Shown here: positions 23,824-31,301 of the stretch, piece by piece
Layout of the letters: every line of letters starts with the position of its first letter
Numbering within the stretch: position 1 is the first letter of the stretch
Assembly: GCF_008042275.1 (NCBI RefSeq)
Contig: NZ_RDBK01000043.1
Location: 3,394,452-3,431,598 of the forward strand
Direction: 5' to 3'
Source: Streptomyces sp. OR43
GTDB lineage: Bacteria; Actinomycetota; Actinomycetes; Streptomycetales; Streptomycetaceae
DNA length: 37,147 nucleotides
Program-made: the position numbers and the translations under genes
The notes under the pieces: generated by a model
The model's input: only the letters and a program-made list of their open reading frames with translations
What the model was told of the DNA's origin: nothing
The model's database searches: none

Positions 23824-23898
23824 TTAGAGCAGCGCTCAAACTCGTCGGCCGAAAGGGGTTCCTGCTCCTTTGTCAGCCGGTTAGAGTGCTGCTCAAAC
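23824..23898 (+). promoter_or_regulatory. twin operators and promoter of the ureAB operon
   Basis: Two 18-base sites, 23824-23841 and 23881-23898, match as TTAGAG-N4-GCTCAAAC and are 57 bases apart. Each contains an imperfect palindrome (GAGC...GCTC in the first), the style of TetR-family operators. A promoter fits: TTCCTG (23859-23864), 17 bases, TAGAGT (23882-23887), with the -10 inside the second site. The TetR gene at 27322 in the same operon is the likely binder. Confidence 0.6.
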
Positions 23899-23924
23899 GC
23901 TGCTCGACCTTGAGGTGCCCCGTC

Positions 23925-24605
23925 ATGCGACTGACCCCCACCGAGCGCGATCGGCTGCTGCTGTTCGGCGCCGCCGAGCTGGCGCGCGCCCGCCGGGCCC
24001 GCGGTCTGAGGCTGAACGTCCCCGAGGCCACGGCCCTGATCGCGGACACCGTCTGCGAGGCCGCCCGCGACGGGCGCCGGCTCGCCGAGGCGATCGAGGC
24101 CGCCCGCGGAGTGCTGGGCCCGGACGACGTGCTGCCCGGGGTCGCCGACATCGTCACCGAAGTCCATGTGGAGGCCGTCTTCGACGACGGATCGCGGCTC
24201 GCCGTGGTTACCCGGCCCCTGGGCGAGGGCCTCGGGGACGAGGCGCCCGGAGCCGTGGTCCCCGGACCCGCCACGCCGGAAACGGAGCCCTCCGTGCGCC
24301 TGGCCGTCCACAACACCGCGACCGTCCCTGTCTCCGTGACCTCGCACTTCCACTTCTTCGAGGCCAATCCGCGGCTCGACTTCGACCGGGCGGCGGCGTA
24401 CGGGACGCGGCTGTCCGTGCCCGCGGGCTCCTCGGTCCGCTTCGGGCCCGGCGAGTTCGTCGAGGTGGGCCTGGTGCCCATCGGCGGCGACCGCGTCGCG
24501 ATCGGGTTCGCCGGGCTGGTCGACGGCCCGCTCGACGCGCCCGGCGCGCGCGAGGAGGCGCTGAGGCGCGCGGTGGCCTGCGGATACCTGGGGGCGGAGC
24601 GATGA
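23925..24605 (+). CDS. ureAB: urease gamma-beta fusion subunit (orphan second urease)
   Basis: A 226-residue fusion of the two small urease subunits. Residues 1-100 match gamma (UreA: 'LTPTERDRLLLFGAAELARA', 'LNVPEATALIADTVCEAARDG'), and about 125-215 match beta (UreB: 'VHNTATVPVSVTSHFHFFEANPRLDFDR'). Such fusions also occur in other bacterial ureases. The ATG at 23925 has GAGG 9 bases upstream; its stop overlaps the ureC start (ATGA), so the subunits are coupled. No ureD, ureE, ureF or ureG is present here; instead the next genes are agmatine deiminase and a TetR regulator. It is preceded by twin operators. Confidence 0.9.
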   Translation: MRLTPTERDRLLLFGAAELARARRARGLRLNVPEATALIADTVCEAARDGRRLAEAIEAARGVLGPDDVLPGVADIVTEVHVEAVFDDGSRLAVVTRPLGEGLGDEAPGAVVPGPATPETEPSVRLAVHNTATVPVSVTSHFHFFEANPRLDFDRAAAYGTRLSVPAGSSVRFGPGEFVEVGLVPIGGDRVAIGFAGLVDGPLDAPGAREEALRRAVACGYLGAER

Positions 24606-26290
24606 GCATCGACCCGTACGAGTACGCCGCCGTGCACGGCCCGCGCGCCGGTGACCGGGTCAGGCTCGGCGACTCCGGGCTGACCGTCCGGGTCGAGTCG
24701 GACGCCCAGAAGCCGGGCGACGAGTTCCTCGCCGGATTCGGCAAGACCGCCCGCGACGGCCTCCACCTCAAGGCCGCGGCCGTCCGGGAGACCTGCGACG
24801 TGGTGATCAGCAACGTGCTGGTCATCGACGCCGTGCAGGGCATCCGGAAGGTGTCGGTCGGTATCCGCGAGGGCCGGATCGCCGCGATCGGCAGGGCCGG
24901 GAACCCGGACACCCTCGACGGGGTGGACGTCGTCGTCGGCACGGGCACGTCCATCGTGTCCGGCGAGGGCATGATCGCCACGGCCGGTGCCGTCGACACC
25001 CATGTCCACCTGCTCTCGCCGCGCATCATGGAGGCCTCGCTCGCCTCCGGCGTGACCACGGTCATCGGGCAGGAGTTCGGCCCGGTCTGGGGCGTCGGCG
25101 TCAACTCGCCCTGGGCGCTGCGCCACGCCTTCAACGCCTTCGACGCCTGGCCGGTCAACATCGGCTTCCTGGGCCGCGGTTCCTCCTCCCACGAGGCACC
25201 GCTCGTCGAGGCGCTCGCCGAGGGCGGGGCCTGCGGATTCAAGGTCCACGAGGACATGGGCGCCCACACCCGCGCCCTGGACACCGCGCTGCGCGTCGCC
25301 GAGGAGTACGACGTCCAGGTGGCCCTGCACAGCGACGGGCTGAACGAGTGCCTGTCCGTCGAGGACACCCTGCGCGTCCTGGAGGGGCGCACCATCCACG
25401 CCTTCCACATCGAGGGCTGCGGCGGCGGCCACGTCCCCAACGTCCTGAAGATGGCGGGCGTGCCGAACGTCATCGGCTCCTCCACCAACCCCACGCTCCC
25501 CTTCGGCCGGGACGCGGTCGCCGAGCACTACGGGATGATCGTCTCCGTCCACGACCTGAAGACGGACCTCCCGGGCGACGCCGCCATGGCCCGGGACCGG
25601 ATCAGGGCCGGCACGATGGGCGCCGAGGACGTGCTGCACGACCTCGGGGCCATCGGGATCACCTCCTCCGACGCCCAGGGCATGGGCCGGGCCGGGGAGA
25701 CCGTCCGCCGCACCTTCGCCATGGCCGGGAAGATGAAGGCCGAACTCGGCCCGATGGACGGCGACGGGCCGGGCGACGACAACGCCCGCGTGCTGCGCTA
25801 CATCGCCAAGCTCACCATCAACCCGGCCATCGCCCACGGCCTCGCCCACGAGATCGGCTCCATCGAGACCGGGAAGCTCGCCGACATCGTGCTGTGGCGG
25901 CCCGAGTTCTTCGGCGCGAAGCCGCAGCTGGTCCTGAAGTCCGGCTTCCCCGCCTACGGCGTCACCGGCGACCCCAACGCAGCCACCGACACCTGTGAAC
26001 CCCTCGTCCTGGGACCGCAGTTCGGTGCGTACGGGGCGACCGCCGCCGATCTCTCGGTCGCCTTCGTCGCACAGGCCGCCACCCAGCTGGGCGCGGACGC
26101 CATGCCGACCCGCAGACGCCGTGTCGGCGTCCGGGGCACCCGCGGCATCGGCCCCGCCGACCTGCGCCTCAACTCCCGCACCGGAACGGTCGACGTGGAC
26201 GGACGCAGCGGTCTCGTCACCCTGGACGGCGACCCGCTCAGCTCCGGGCCCGCCGACTCGGTCTCCCTCAACCGGCTCTACTTCCTGTAA
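24602..26290 (+). CDS. ureC: divergent urease alpha-subunit-like hydrolase
   Basis: A 562-residue amidohydrolase of the urease alpha family. Predicted nickel ligands are kept: His134 and His136 ('DTHVH'), Lys214 ('GFKVHED', normally carbamylated), His243 ('ALHSD'), His269 ('HAFHIEG') and Asp357 ('SSDAQGMG'). His216 and the flap His317 are also kept. The flap is altered: the Klebsiella Cys319 position is Val316, and His321 is Asp318. The late segment 'YGVTGDPNAATDT' departs from the usual 'MGDPNASIPT'. It is shorter and more divergent than I expect for a housekeeping urease. It is coupled to ureAB and followed after 14 bases by agmatine deiminase. It may hydrolyse urea, but a substituted urea is an attractive alternative. 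I recall a second urease at this position in S. coelicolor. Confidence 0.85.
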   Translation: MSIDPYEYAAVHGPRAGDRVRLGDSGLTVRVESDAQKPGDEFLAGFGKTARDGLHLKAAAVRETCDVVISNVLVIDAVQGIRKVSVGIREGRIAAIGRAGNPDTLDGVDVVVGTGTSIVSGEGMIATAGAVDTHVHLLSPRIMEASLASGVTTVIGQEFGPVWGVGVNSPWALRHAFNAFDAWPVNIGFLGRGSSSHEAPLVEALAEGGACGFKVHEDMGAHTRALDTALRVAEEYDVQVALHSDGLNECLSVEDTLRVLEGRTIHAFHIEGCGGGHVPNVLKMAGVPNVIGSSTNPTLPFGRDAVAEHYGMIVSVHDLKTDLPGDAAMARDRIRAGTMGAEDVLHDLGAIGITSSDAQGMGRAGETVRRTFAMAGKMKAELGPMDGDGPGDDNARVLRYIAKLTINPAIAHGLAHEIGSIETGKLADIVLWRPEFFGAKPQLVLKSGFPAYGVTGDPNAATDTCEPLVLGPQFGAYGATAADLSVAFVAQAATQLGADAMPTRRRRVGVRGTRGIGPADLRLNSRTGTVDVDGRSGLVTLDGDPLSSGPADSVSLNRLYFL

Positions 26291-26304
26291 GGAACCGCAC
26301 TCCC

Positions 26305-27318
26305 GTGACCTTCCGCATGCCGCCCGAATGGGCCCCGCACGAACGCACCTGGATGGCCTGGCCCGGCCCCAACCCCACCTTCGCCTCCGCCGCCGAACTC
26401 GACGAGGCCCGCCGCGCCTGGGCCGCCGTCGCCCACGCCGTCCGCCGCTTCGAACCCGTCACGATGGTCGTCGGCCCCGGCCAGGAGGACAGCGCCCGCG
26501 CCCTGCTCGGCCCCGGCATCGAGCTCGCGGTGCGCCCGCTCGACGATGCCTGGATGCGCGACATCGGCCCCACCTTCGTCACCGACGGAAGCGAACTCGC
26601 CGCCGTCGACTGGACGTTCAACGGCTGGGGCGCCCAGGGCTGGGCCCGCTGGGAGCGCGATCGGCACATCGCCCGTTCCGTCGCCGAGCTCGCCGGCGTC
26701 CCCGTGCACGGCTCACCGCTCGTCAACGAGGGCGGCGCGATCCACGTCGACGGCGAGGGCACCGTCCTGCTCACGGAGACCGTCCAGCTCGGCAGGGAAC
26801 GCAACCCCGGCTGGAGTCGCGCGGACGTCGAGGCCGAGGTGCACGCGCGCCTCGGCACCCGGAAGGCGATCTGGCTGCCCCGCGGCCTGTCCGGCGACTA
26901 CGGCACGTACGGCACGCTCGGCCACGTCGACATCGTCGCCGCCTTCGCCCGCCCCGGCACCGTCGTCGCCCACGTCCAGCCGGACCCGGCCCACCCGGAC
27001 CACGCGATCACCCGGGAGACCGTCCGTATCCTGCGCGCCGCCACCGACGCGAAGGGACGCCCGCTGGAGGTCGTGGAGGTCCTGGCGCCCACCGTGCTGC
27101 GGGCCGGCGGGGAGTGGGTCGACTACTCCTACATCAACCACTACCTCTGCAACGGCGGCGTCGTCCTGTGCGCGTTCGGCGACCCGCGCGACGAACTCGC
27201 CGCCGGAATCTTCCGCCGCCTCTTCCCCACCCGTACGGTGACACTCGTCGACGCCCGCGCGATCTTCGCCGGGGGTGGCGGCATCCACTGCATCACCCAG
27301 CAACAGCCCAAGGTCTGA
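26305..27318 (+). CDS. aguA: agmatine deiminase (peptidyl-arginine deiminase family)
   Basis: A 337-residue guanidino-group hydrolase that should convert agmatine to N-carbamoylputrescine and ammonia. Family motifs are present in order: 'AWMRDIGPTFV' (active-site Asp), 'NEGGAIHVDGEGTVLLTET', 'GHVDIVAAF' (active-site His), and 'GGGGIHCITQQQP' with the nucleophilic Cys. The GTG at 26305 has AAGGA upstream and lies 14 bases after ureC; the next gene starts 3 bases after its stop, so it is inside the operon. No N-carbamoylputrescine amidohydrolase (aguB, nitrilase family) is present, which makes the neighbouring urease-like enzyme of interest. Another guanidino substrate is possible. Confidence 0.9.
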   Translation: MTFRMPPEWAPHERTWMAWPGPNPTFASAAELDEARRAWAAVAHAVRRFEPVTMVVGPGQEDSARALLGPGIELAVRPLDDAWMRDIGPTFVTDGSELAAVDWTFNGWGAQGWARWERDRHIARSVAELAGVPVHGSPLVNEGGAIHVDGEGTVLLTETVQLGRERNPGWSRADVEAEVHARLGTRKAIWLPRGLSGDYGTYGTLGHVDIVAAFARPGTVVAHVQPDPAHPDHAITRETVRILRAATDAKGRPLEVVEVLAPTVLRAGGEWVDYSYINHYLCNGGVVLCAFGDPRDELAAGIFRRLFPTRTVTLVDARAIFAGGGGIHCITQQQPKV

Positions 27319-27321
27319 ACC

Positions 27322-27930
27322 ATGCCCACCGCCCCGCGCAGCCGCAACACCGCACCGCCCCGCGAGGACGTGCTCGCCGCCGTCATGGCCACCGTCGCCG
27401 CACGCGGCCTCGACGGCCTCACGATGGCCGGGCTCGGCCGCGAGGTCGGCATGAGCAGCGGCCACCTCCTCTACTACTTCCGGACCAAGGACGAGCTGCT
27501 GCTCCAGACGCTGGAATGGAGCGAGAACCGGCTCGGGGCCGAGCGGCGCGGTCTGCTGTCCCGGCCCGGACCGGCCCGTGAACGCCTCGACGCCTACATC
27601 GCCCTCTACCTCCCCGAGGGTCCTCGCGACCCGCACTGGACGCTCTGGCTGGAGGTCTGGAACCGCTCGCGCGACGCCGACGACAGCGCCCGCGCCCGTC
27701 AGGCCGCGATCGAGGGCGCCTGGCACCGCGACCTGGTGGCGCTGCTCGCCGAGGGCGGCTCGCGCGGCGAGTTCCGCCGGGTCGACGCCGAGCGCTACGC
27801 GACCCGGCTGCGCGCCCTGCTGGACGGCTTCAGCGTCCATGTGGCGGTCGGTCTTCCCGGGACCGGTCGGGACCAAGTGCTGGACCGCGTAGGGGAGTTC
27901 ATCGAGGAGTCGCTGAACCTGGCCGGTTGA
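27322..27930 (+). CDS. TetR-family regulator (BetI-like), likely repressor of the ureAB operon
   Basis: A 202-residue regulator. The helix-turn-helix is at about residues 12-60 ('VAARGLDGLTMAGLGREVGMSSGHLLYYFRTKDELL'); 'SSGHLLYYF' is typical of the BetI-like group whose C-terminal domain has Trp-rich helices, here 'PHWTLWLEVWNRSR'. The ATG at 27322 lies 3 bases after the agmatine deiminase stop, so it is co-transcribed. I infer that it binds the twin operators at 23824-23898 and perhaps the hairpin-like site at 27948-27979, and senses a guanidino or polyamine compound; only its placement supports this. Confidence 0.87.
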   Translation: MPTAPRSRNTAPPREDVLAAVMATVAARGLDGLTMAGLGREVGMSSGHLLYYFRTKDELLLQTLEWSENRLGAERRGLLSRPGPARERLDAYIALYLPEGPRDPHWTLWLEVWNRSRDADDSARARQAAIEGAWHRDLVALLAEGGSRGEFRRVDAERYATRLRALLDGFSVHVAVGLPGTGRDQVLDRVGEFIEESLNLAG

Positions 27931-27947
27931 CGTCACCCGCGCGTGAA

Positions 27948-27979
27948 CGCAACGTACGTAAGTACGCGCGATCGTTGCG
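27948..27979. promoter_or_regulatory. nested inverted repeats upstream of the MHS transporter
   Basis: CGCAACG (27948-27954) is complementary to CGTTGCG (27973-27979). Inside it, CGTAC-GTAA-GTACG (27953-27966) forms a stem with a GNRA-type loop. It lies 49-80 bases before the transporter start: a candidate operator or a terminator-like RNA hairpin after tetR. Confidence 0.45.
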
Positions 27980-28027
27980 CCCTGCACCCTTGTTGGACTT
28001 CCCGCAGTTCGGGCACGGTGTCCCACC

Positions 28028-29359
28028 ATGGGACGAGAGCAGTGGAAGAAAATCTGGGTCGGCTCGGCCGGCAACATGGTCGAGTGGTTCGACTGGTTCG
28101 TGTACGCGACCTTCGCGGTGTACTTCGCGGATTCGTTCTTCCCCGAAGGCAACGAGACCGCCAACCTCATGAACACCATGGGCATCTTCGCCGTCGGCTT
28201 CTTCATGCGGCCGGTCGGCGGCTGGCTGCTCGGCAGGATCGGTGACCGCAGGGGCCGCAAGGCCGCGCTCACCCTGACCGTCACCCTCATGTCGGCCTCC
28301 GCGGTGCTGATCGCGATCGCGCCGACCTACGACGTCGCCGGGTACGGCGGCGTCGCCGTGCTGATGGTGGCCCGGCTGCTCCAAGGACTGTCCGTCGGCG
28401 GCGAGTACGCCGCCAGCGCCACCTACCTGACCGAGGCCTCCGCACCCGAGAAGCGGGGCTTCGCCTCCAGCTTCCAGTACGTGTCCATGACCGCCGGACA
28501 GCTCGTCGGCCTCGGCCTCCAGATCCTCCTGCAGCGCAACATGTCCGAGGCGGCGCTGCACAGCTGGGGCTGGCGCATCCCGTTCGTCGTCGGCGCGCTC
28601 GGCGCGGGCATCGTCTTCTACCTGCGCCGCTCCATGCTGGAGACCGAGGTGTACGCCGAGTCCGGCGCCGCCGAACAGCAGGACCGCGGCACGCTGAAGG
28701 TGCTGTGGCAGCACCGGCGCGAGGCCTTCCTCGTGATGGCGCTCACCATGGGCGGCACCGTCGCCTACTACACGTACACGACCTACCTCACGAAGTTCCT
28801 CTCCAAGAGCGCCGGCATGGAGAAGTCCACCGCCTCGCTCGTCAGCTTCTGCGCCCTGTTCGTCTTCATGTGCATCCAGCCGCTGGCCGGGATGCTCTCC
28901 GACCGGATCGGCCGCCGCCCGCTGCTGATCACCTTCGCGATCGGCTCGACCTTCCTGACCGTACCGATCATGACGATGCTGAAGCATGCGGACACCTTCT
29001 GGCCCGCGCTCGGCCTCGCGCTCCTCGCGCTGCTCGTGATCACCGGCTACACCTCCATCAACGCCTGTGTGAAGGCCGAGCTCTTCCCGACCGGCATCCG
29101 CGCCCTGGGCGTCGGCCTCTCGTACGCCGTCGCCAACGCGCTGTTCGGCGGGACCGCCGAGTACGTGGCGCTGTGGTTCAAGAACGCCGGCGTCGAGTCC
29201 GGCTTCTACTGGTACGTCGCGGGCTGCGCCGCGGTCTCGCTCGTCGTCTACCTGACCATGCGCGAGACCCGGGACATCGATCTGAACCGGGTCGCCGCCG
29301 TGCGGGCAGGGGAGAAGGCGTCGACCGCCGGAGCGACGAGCGTCACGCCCGCATCCTGA
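28028..29359 (+). CDS. MFS transporter, metabolite:H+ symporter (MHS) family
   Basis: A 443-residue inner-membrane transporter with about twelve hydrophobic segments. The N-terminus 'GSAGNMVEWFDWFVYATFAVYFA' and the loop 'PVGGWLLGRIGDRRGRKAAL' are hallmarks of the MHS group, which takes up organic acids, betaines or related small metabolites with protons. A second RxGRR loop, 'SDRIGRRPLL', is in the middle. No strong ribosome site precedes the ATG at 28028. It lies 97 bases after the tetR gene of the ureAB-aguA operon, with inverted repeats between; it may supply that pathway with substrate, but nothing in the sequence identifies the solute. Confidence 0.9.
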   Translation: MGREQWKKIWVGSAGNMVEWFDWFVYATFAVYFADSFFPEGNETANLMNTMGIFAVGFFMRPVGGWLLGRIGDRRGRKAALTLTVTLMSASAVLIAIAPTYDVAGYGGVAVLMVARLLQGLSVGGEYAASATYLTEASAPEKRGFASSFQYVSMTAGQLVGLGLQILLQRNMSEAALHSWGWRIPFVVGALGAGIVFYLRRSMLETEVYAESGAAEQQDRGTLKVLWQHRREAFLVMALTMGGTVAYYTYTTYLTKFLSKSAGMEKSTASLVSFCALFVFMCIQPLAGMLSDRIGRRPLLITFAIGSTFLTVPIMTMLKHADTFWPALGLALLALLVITGYTSINACVKAELFPTGIRALGVGLSYAVANALFGGTAEYVALWFKNAGVESGFYWYVAGCAAVSLVVYLTMRETRDIDLNRVAAVRAGEKASTAGATSVTPAS

Positions 29360-29370
29360 GACGGGCCGGG

Positions 29371-29404
29371 CACGGAAGCGGTCCTGTGTCAGACTGCTTC
29401 CGTG
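29371..29404 (+). other. 9-base inverted repeat at the cimA leader start
   Basis: CACGGAAGC (29371-29379) and GCTTCCGTG (29396-29404) are perfectly complementary with a 16-base loop. It may end the transporter transcript or act as an operator; a -10-like CAGACT (29390-29395) lies in the loop and the GTG leader start lies in the right arm. Confidence 0.45.
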
Positions 29405-29452
29405 TCCTCGTTCGTCATGATTATTGGCAACAGGCGCGCCGGTCCGCAGTGA
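29402..29452 (+). CDS. cimA leader peptide with tandem Ile codons
   Basis: A short open frame ending in TGA at 29450-29452. Read from the ATG at 29417 it is MIIGNRRAGPQ; an in-frame GTG at 29402 gives VSSFVMIIGNRRAGPQ. The two Ile codons are ATT ATT, rare in this genome. No Shine-Dalgarno site precedes either start; CAGACT (29390-29395) could be a -10 placing the transcript start at the GTG, so a leaderless GTG start is plausible. It lies 55 bases before a U-tract terminator and 184 bases before cimA, whose end product is isoleucine. No gene caller would report it. Confidence 0.68.
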   Translation: MSSFVMIIGNRRAGPQ

Positions 29453-29504
29453 CCGTCCCGTACCACCACGTACGGCACGGCCACCGTGCCCCAGACCCGC
29501 GCGC
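29434..29504 (+). promoter_or_regulatory. cimA attenuator: long-range helix and inner hairpins
   Basis: 29434-29444 is complementary to 29494-29504 (10 pairs, one mismatch), joining the end of the leader ORF to the sequence just before the terminator, as in the ilvB leader. Inside it are CCGTAC/GTACGG (29458-29475) and GGCACGG/CCGTGCC (29474-29490), which overlap by two bases and so compete. GGTCCGC (29441-29447) can instead pair with GCAGACC (29503-29509), invading the terminator base. Read by eye only. Confidence 0.55.
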
Positions 29505-29507
29505 AGA

Positions 29508-29533
29508 CCTCTCGCACCCGCGAGGGGTTTTTT
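29508..29533 (+). terminator. cimA leader intrinsic terminator
   Basis: CCTCTCG (29508-29514) pairs with CGAGGGG (29521-29527; one G-U), 6-base loop, followed by TTTTTT (29528-29533). The 3' half CGAGGGGTTTTTTGTT is identical to that of the ilvB leader terminator. Confidence 0.85.
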
Positions 29534-29636
29534 GTTTTCCGGCCCTCACCACCGGCCGGGACGAGGCACGCGGGATGATGGGGGCAAGTGGAGTCAGATC
29601 GTCCGGATCCACTCATCCGACAGGAGTCAGACCAGC

Positions 29637-31244
29637 ATGACCACCAAGGCCAAGCCCACCGACGACAGTTTCCATGTCTTCGACACCACGCTGCGCGACG
29701 GTGCCCAGCGTGAAGGCATCAACCTGACGGTCGCGGACAAGCTGACCATCGCCCGGCACCTGGACGATTTCGGCGTCGGTTTCATCGAGGGCGGCTGGCC
29801 GGGTGCCAACCCCCGCGACACCGAGTTCTTCGCCCGCGCCCGCCAGGAGATCGAGTTCAGGAACGCCGAGCTGGTCGCCTTCGGCGCGACCCGCAGGGCC
29901 GGCGGCAAGGCCGCGGAGGACCCGCAGGTCAAGGCGCTGCTGGAGTCGGGCGCCCCGGTGATCACGCTGGTCGCCAAGTCGCACGACCGCCATGTGGAGC
30001 TCGCCCTGCGCACCACACTGGAGGAGAACCTGGAGATGGTGCGCGACACCGTCTCCCACCTGGTCGCCCAGGGACGCAGGGTCTTCGTCGACTGTGAGCA
30101 CTTCTTCGACGGGTACCGCGCCAACGCCGAGTACGCCAAGGCCGTCGTCCGGGCCGCGTCCGAGGCCGGCGCCGACGTCGTCATCCTCTGCGACACCAAC
30201 GGCGGGATGCTCCCGGCCCAGATCCAGGCCGTCGTCGCCACGGTCCTGGCCGACACGGGCGCCCGCCTCGGCATCCACGCCCAGGACGACACCGGCTGCG
30301 CCGTCGCCAACACCCTGGCCGCCGTCGACGCGGGCGCCACCCACGTCCAGTGCACCGCCAACGGCTACGGCGAGCGGGTCGGCAACGCCAACCTCTTCCC
30401 CGTCGTCGCCGCGCTGGAGCTCAAGTACGGCAAGCAGGTCCTGCCCGAGGGCGCGCTCGCGGACATGACCCGCGTCTCGCACGCCATCGCCGAGGTCGTC
30501 AACCTCACACCCTCCACCCACCAGCCCTACGTCGGCGTCTCGGCCTTCGCGCACAAGGCCGGGCTGCACGCCTCCGCGATCAAGGTCGACCCCGACCTGT
30601 ACCAGCACATCGACCCCGCGCTGGTCGGCAACACCATGCGGATGCTCGTCTCCGACATGGCGGGCCGCGCCTCCATCGAGCTCAAGAGCGTGGAGCTCGG
30701 CATCGACCTCGGCGGCGACCGCGAGCTCATCGGCCGCGTCGTCGAGCGGGTCAAGGAGCGCGAGCTCCGGGGCTACACCTACGAGGCGGCCGACGCCTCC
30801 TTCGAGCTGCTGCTGCGCGCCGAGGCCGAGGGCCGGGTACGCCGGTACTTCCGCATCGAGTCCTGGCGCGCGATCGTCGAGGACCGCCCCGACGGCACCC
30901 ACGCCAACGAGGCGACCGTGAAGCTCTGGGCCAAGGGCGAGCGCATCGTCGCGACCGCCGAGGGCAACGGCCCGGTCAACGCGCTCGACCGGGCCCTGCG
31001 CGTCGCCCTGGAGCGGATCTACCCGCAGCTCGCCAAGCTGGAGCTGATGGACTACAAGGTCCGCATCCTGGAGGGCCGGACCGGCACCGACTCCACCACC
31101 CGTGTCCTGATCACCACCGGCGACGGCACGGCCGACTGGTCGACCGTGGGCGTCGCCGAGAACATCATCGCGGCCTCCTGGCAGGCCCTGGAGGACGCCT
31201 ACACCTTCGGGCTGCTGCGCGCCGGGGTCGAGCCGACGGAGTAG
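29637..31244 (+). CDS. cimA: citramalate synthase
   Basis: A 535-residue HMG-CoA-lyase-like enzyme that condenses pyruvate and acetyl-CoA to citramalate, entry to threonine-independent isoleucine synthesis. The catalytic start 'FDTTLRDGAQREGINLT', the segment 'EGGWPGANPRDTEFF' and the C-terminal LeuA-type dimer domain (from about residue 400) fit the long CimA branch rather than LeuA. The metal motif usually written HxH-N/D-D reads His214-Ala-Gln216-Asp-Asp, so the second His is Gln. The ATG at 29637 has GGAG 10 bases upstream. It lies behind the Ile leader peptide and terminator at 29402-29533 and ends at a bidirectional hairpin. Annotation as 2-isopropylmalate synthase is a common alternative; I think CimA is right. 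Confidence 0.9.
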   Translation: MTTKAKPTDDSFHVFDTTLRDGAQREGINLTVADKLTIARHLDDFGVGFIEGGWPGANPRDTEFFARARQEIEFRNAELVAFGATRRAGGKAAEDPQVKALLESGAPVITLVAKSHDRHVELALRTTLEENLEMVRDTVSHLVAQGRRVFVDCEHFFDGYRANAEYAKAVVRAASEAGADVVILCDTNGGMLPAQIQAVVATVLADTGARLGIHAQDDTGCAVANTLAAVDAGATHVQCTANGYGERVGNANLFPVVAALELKYGKQVLPEGALADMTRVSHAIAEVVNLTPSTHQPYVGVSAFAHKAGLHASAIKVDPDLYQHIDPALVGNTMRMLVSDMAGRASIELKSVELGIDLGGDRELIGRVVERVKERELRGYTYEAADASFELLLRAEAEGRVRRYFRIESWRAIVEDRPDGTHANEATVKLWAKGERIVATAEGNGPVNALDRALRVALERIYPQLAKLELMDYKVRILEGRTGTDSTTRVLITTGDGTADWSTVGVAENIIAASWQALEDAYTFGLLRAGVEPTE

Positions 31245-31252
31245 GGCGGGCA

Positions 31253-31291
31253 CACGGCGGCCGCGGACCGGCCCGGTCCGCGGCCGCCGTG
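31253..31291. terminator. bidirectional terminator between cimA and GH30 gene
   Basis: A 17-base arm (31253-31269) is perfectly complementary to 31275-31291 with a 5-base centre. It lies between convergent genes and can serve both strands. Confidence 0.85.
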
Positions 31292-31301
31292 CACGCGTCC
31301 G

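Noticed and set aside
29434..29533. T-box riboswitch reading of the cimA leader
   Set aside because: I looked for the conserved T-box sequence (GGTGGNACCGCG type) and a specifier stem and saw neither; a leader ORF with Ile codons explains the region better.
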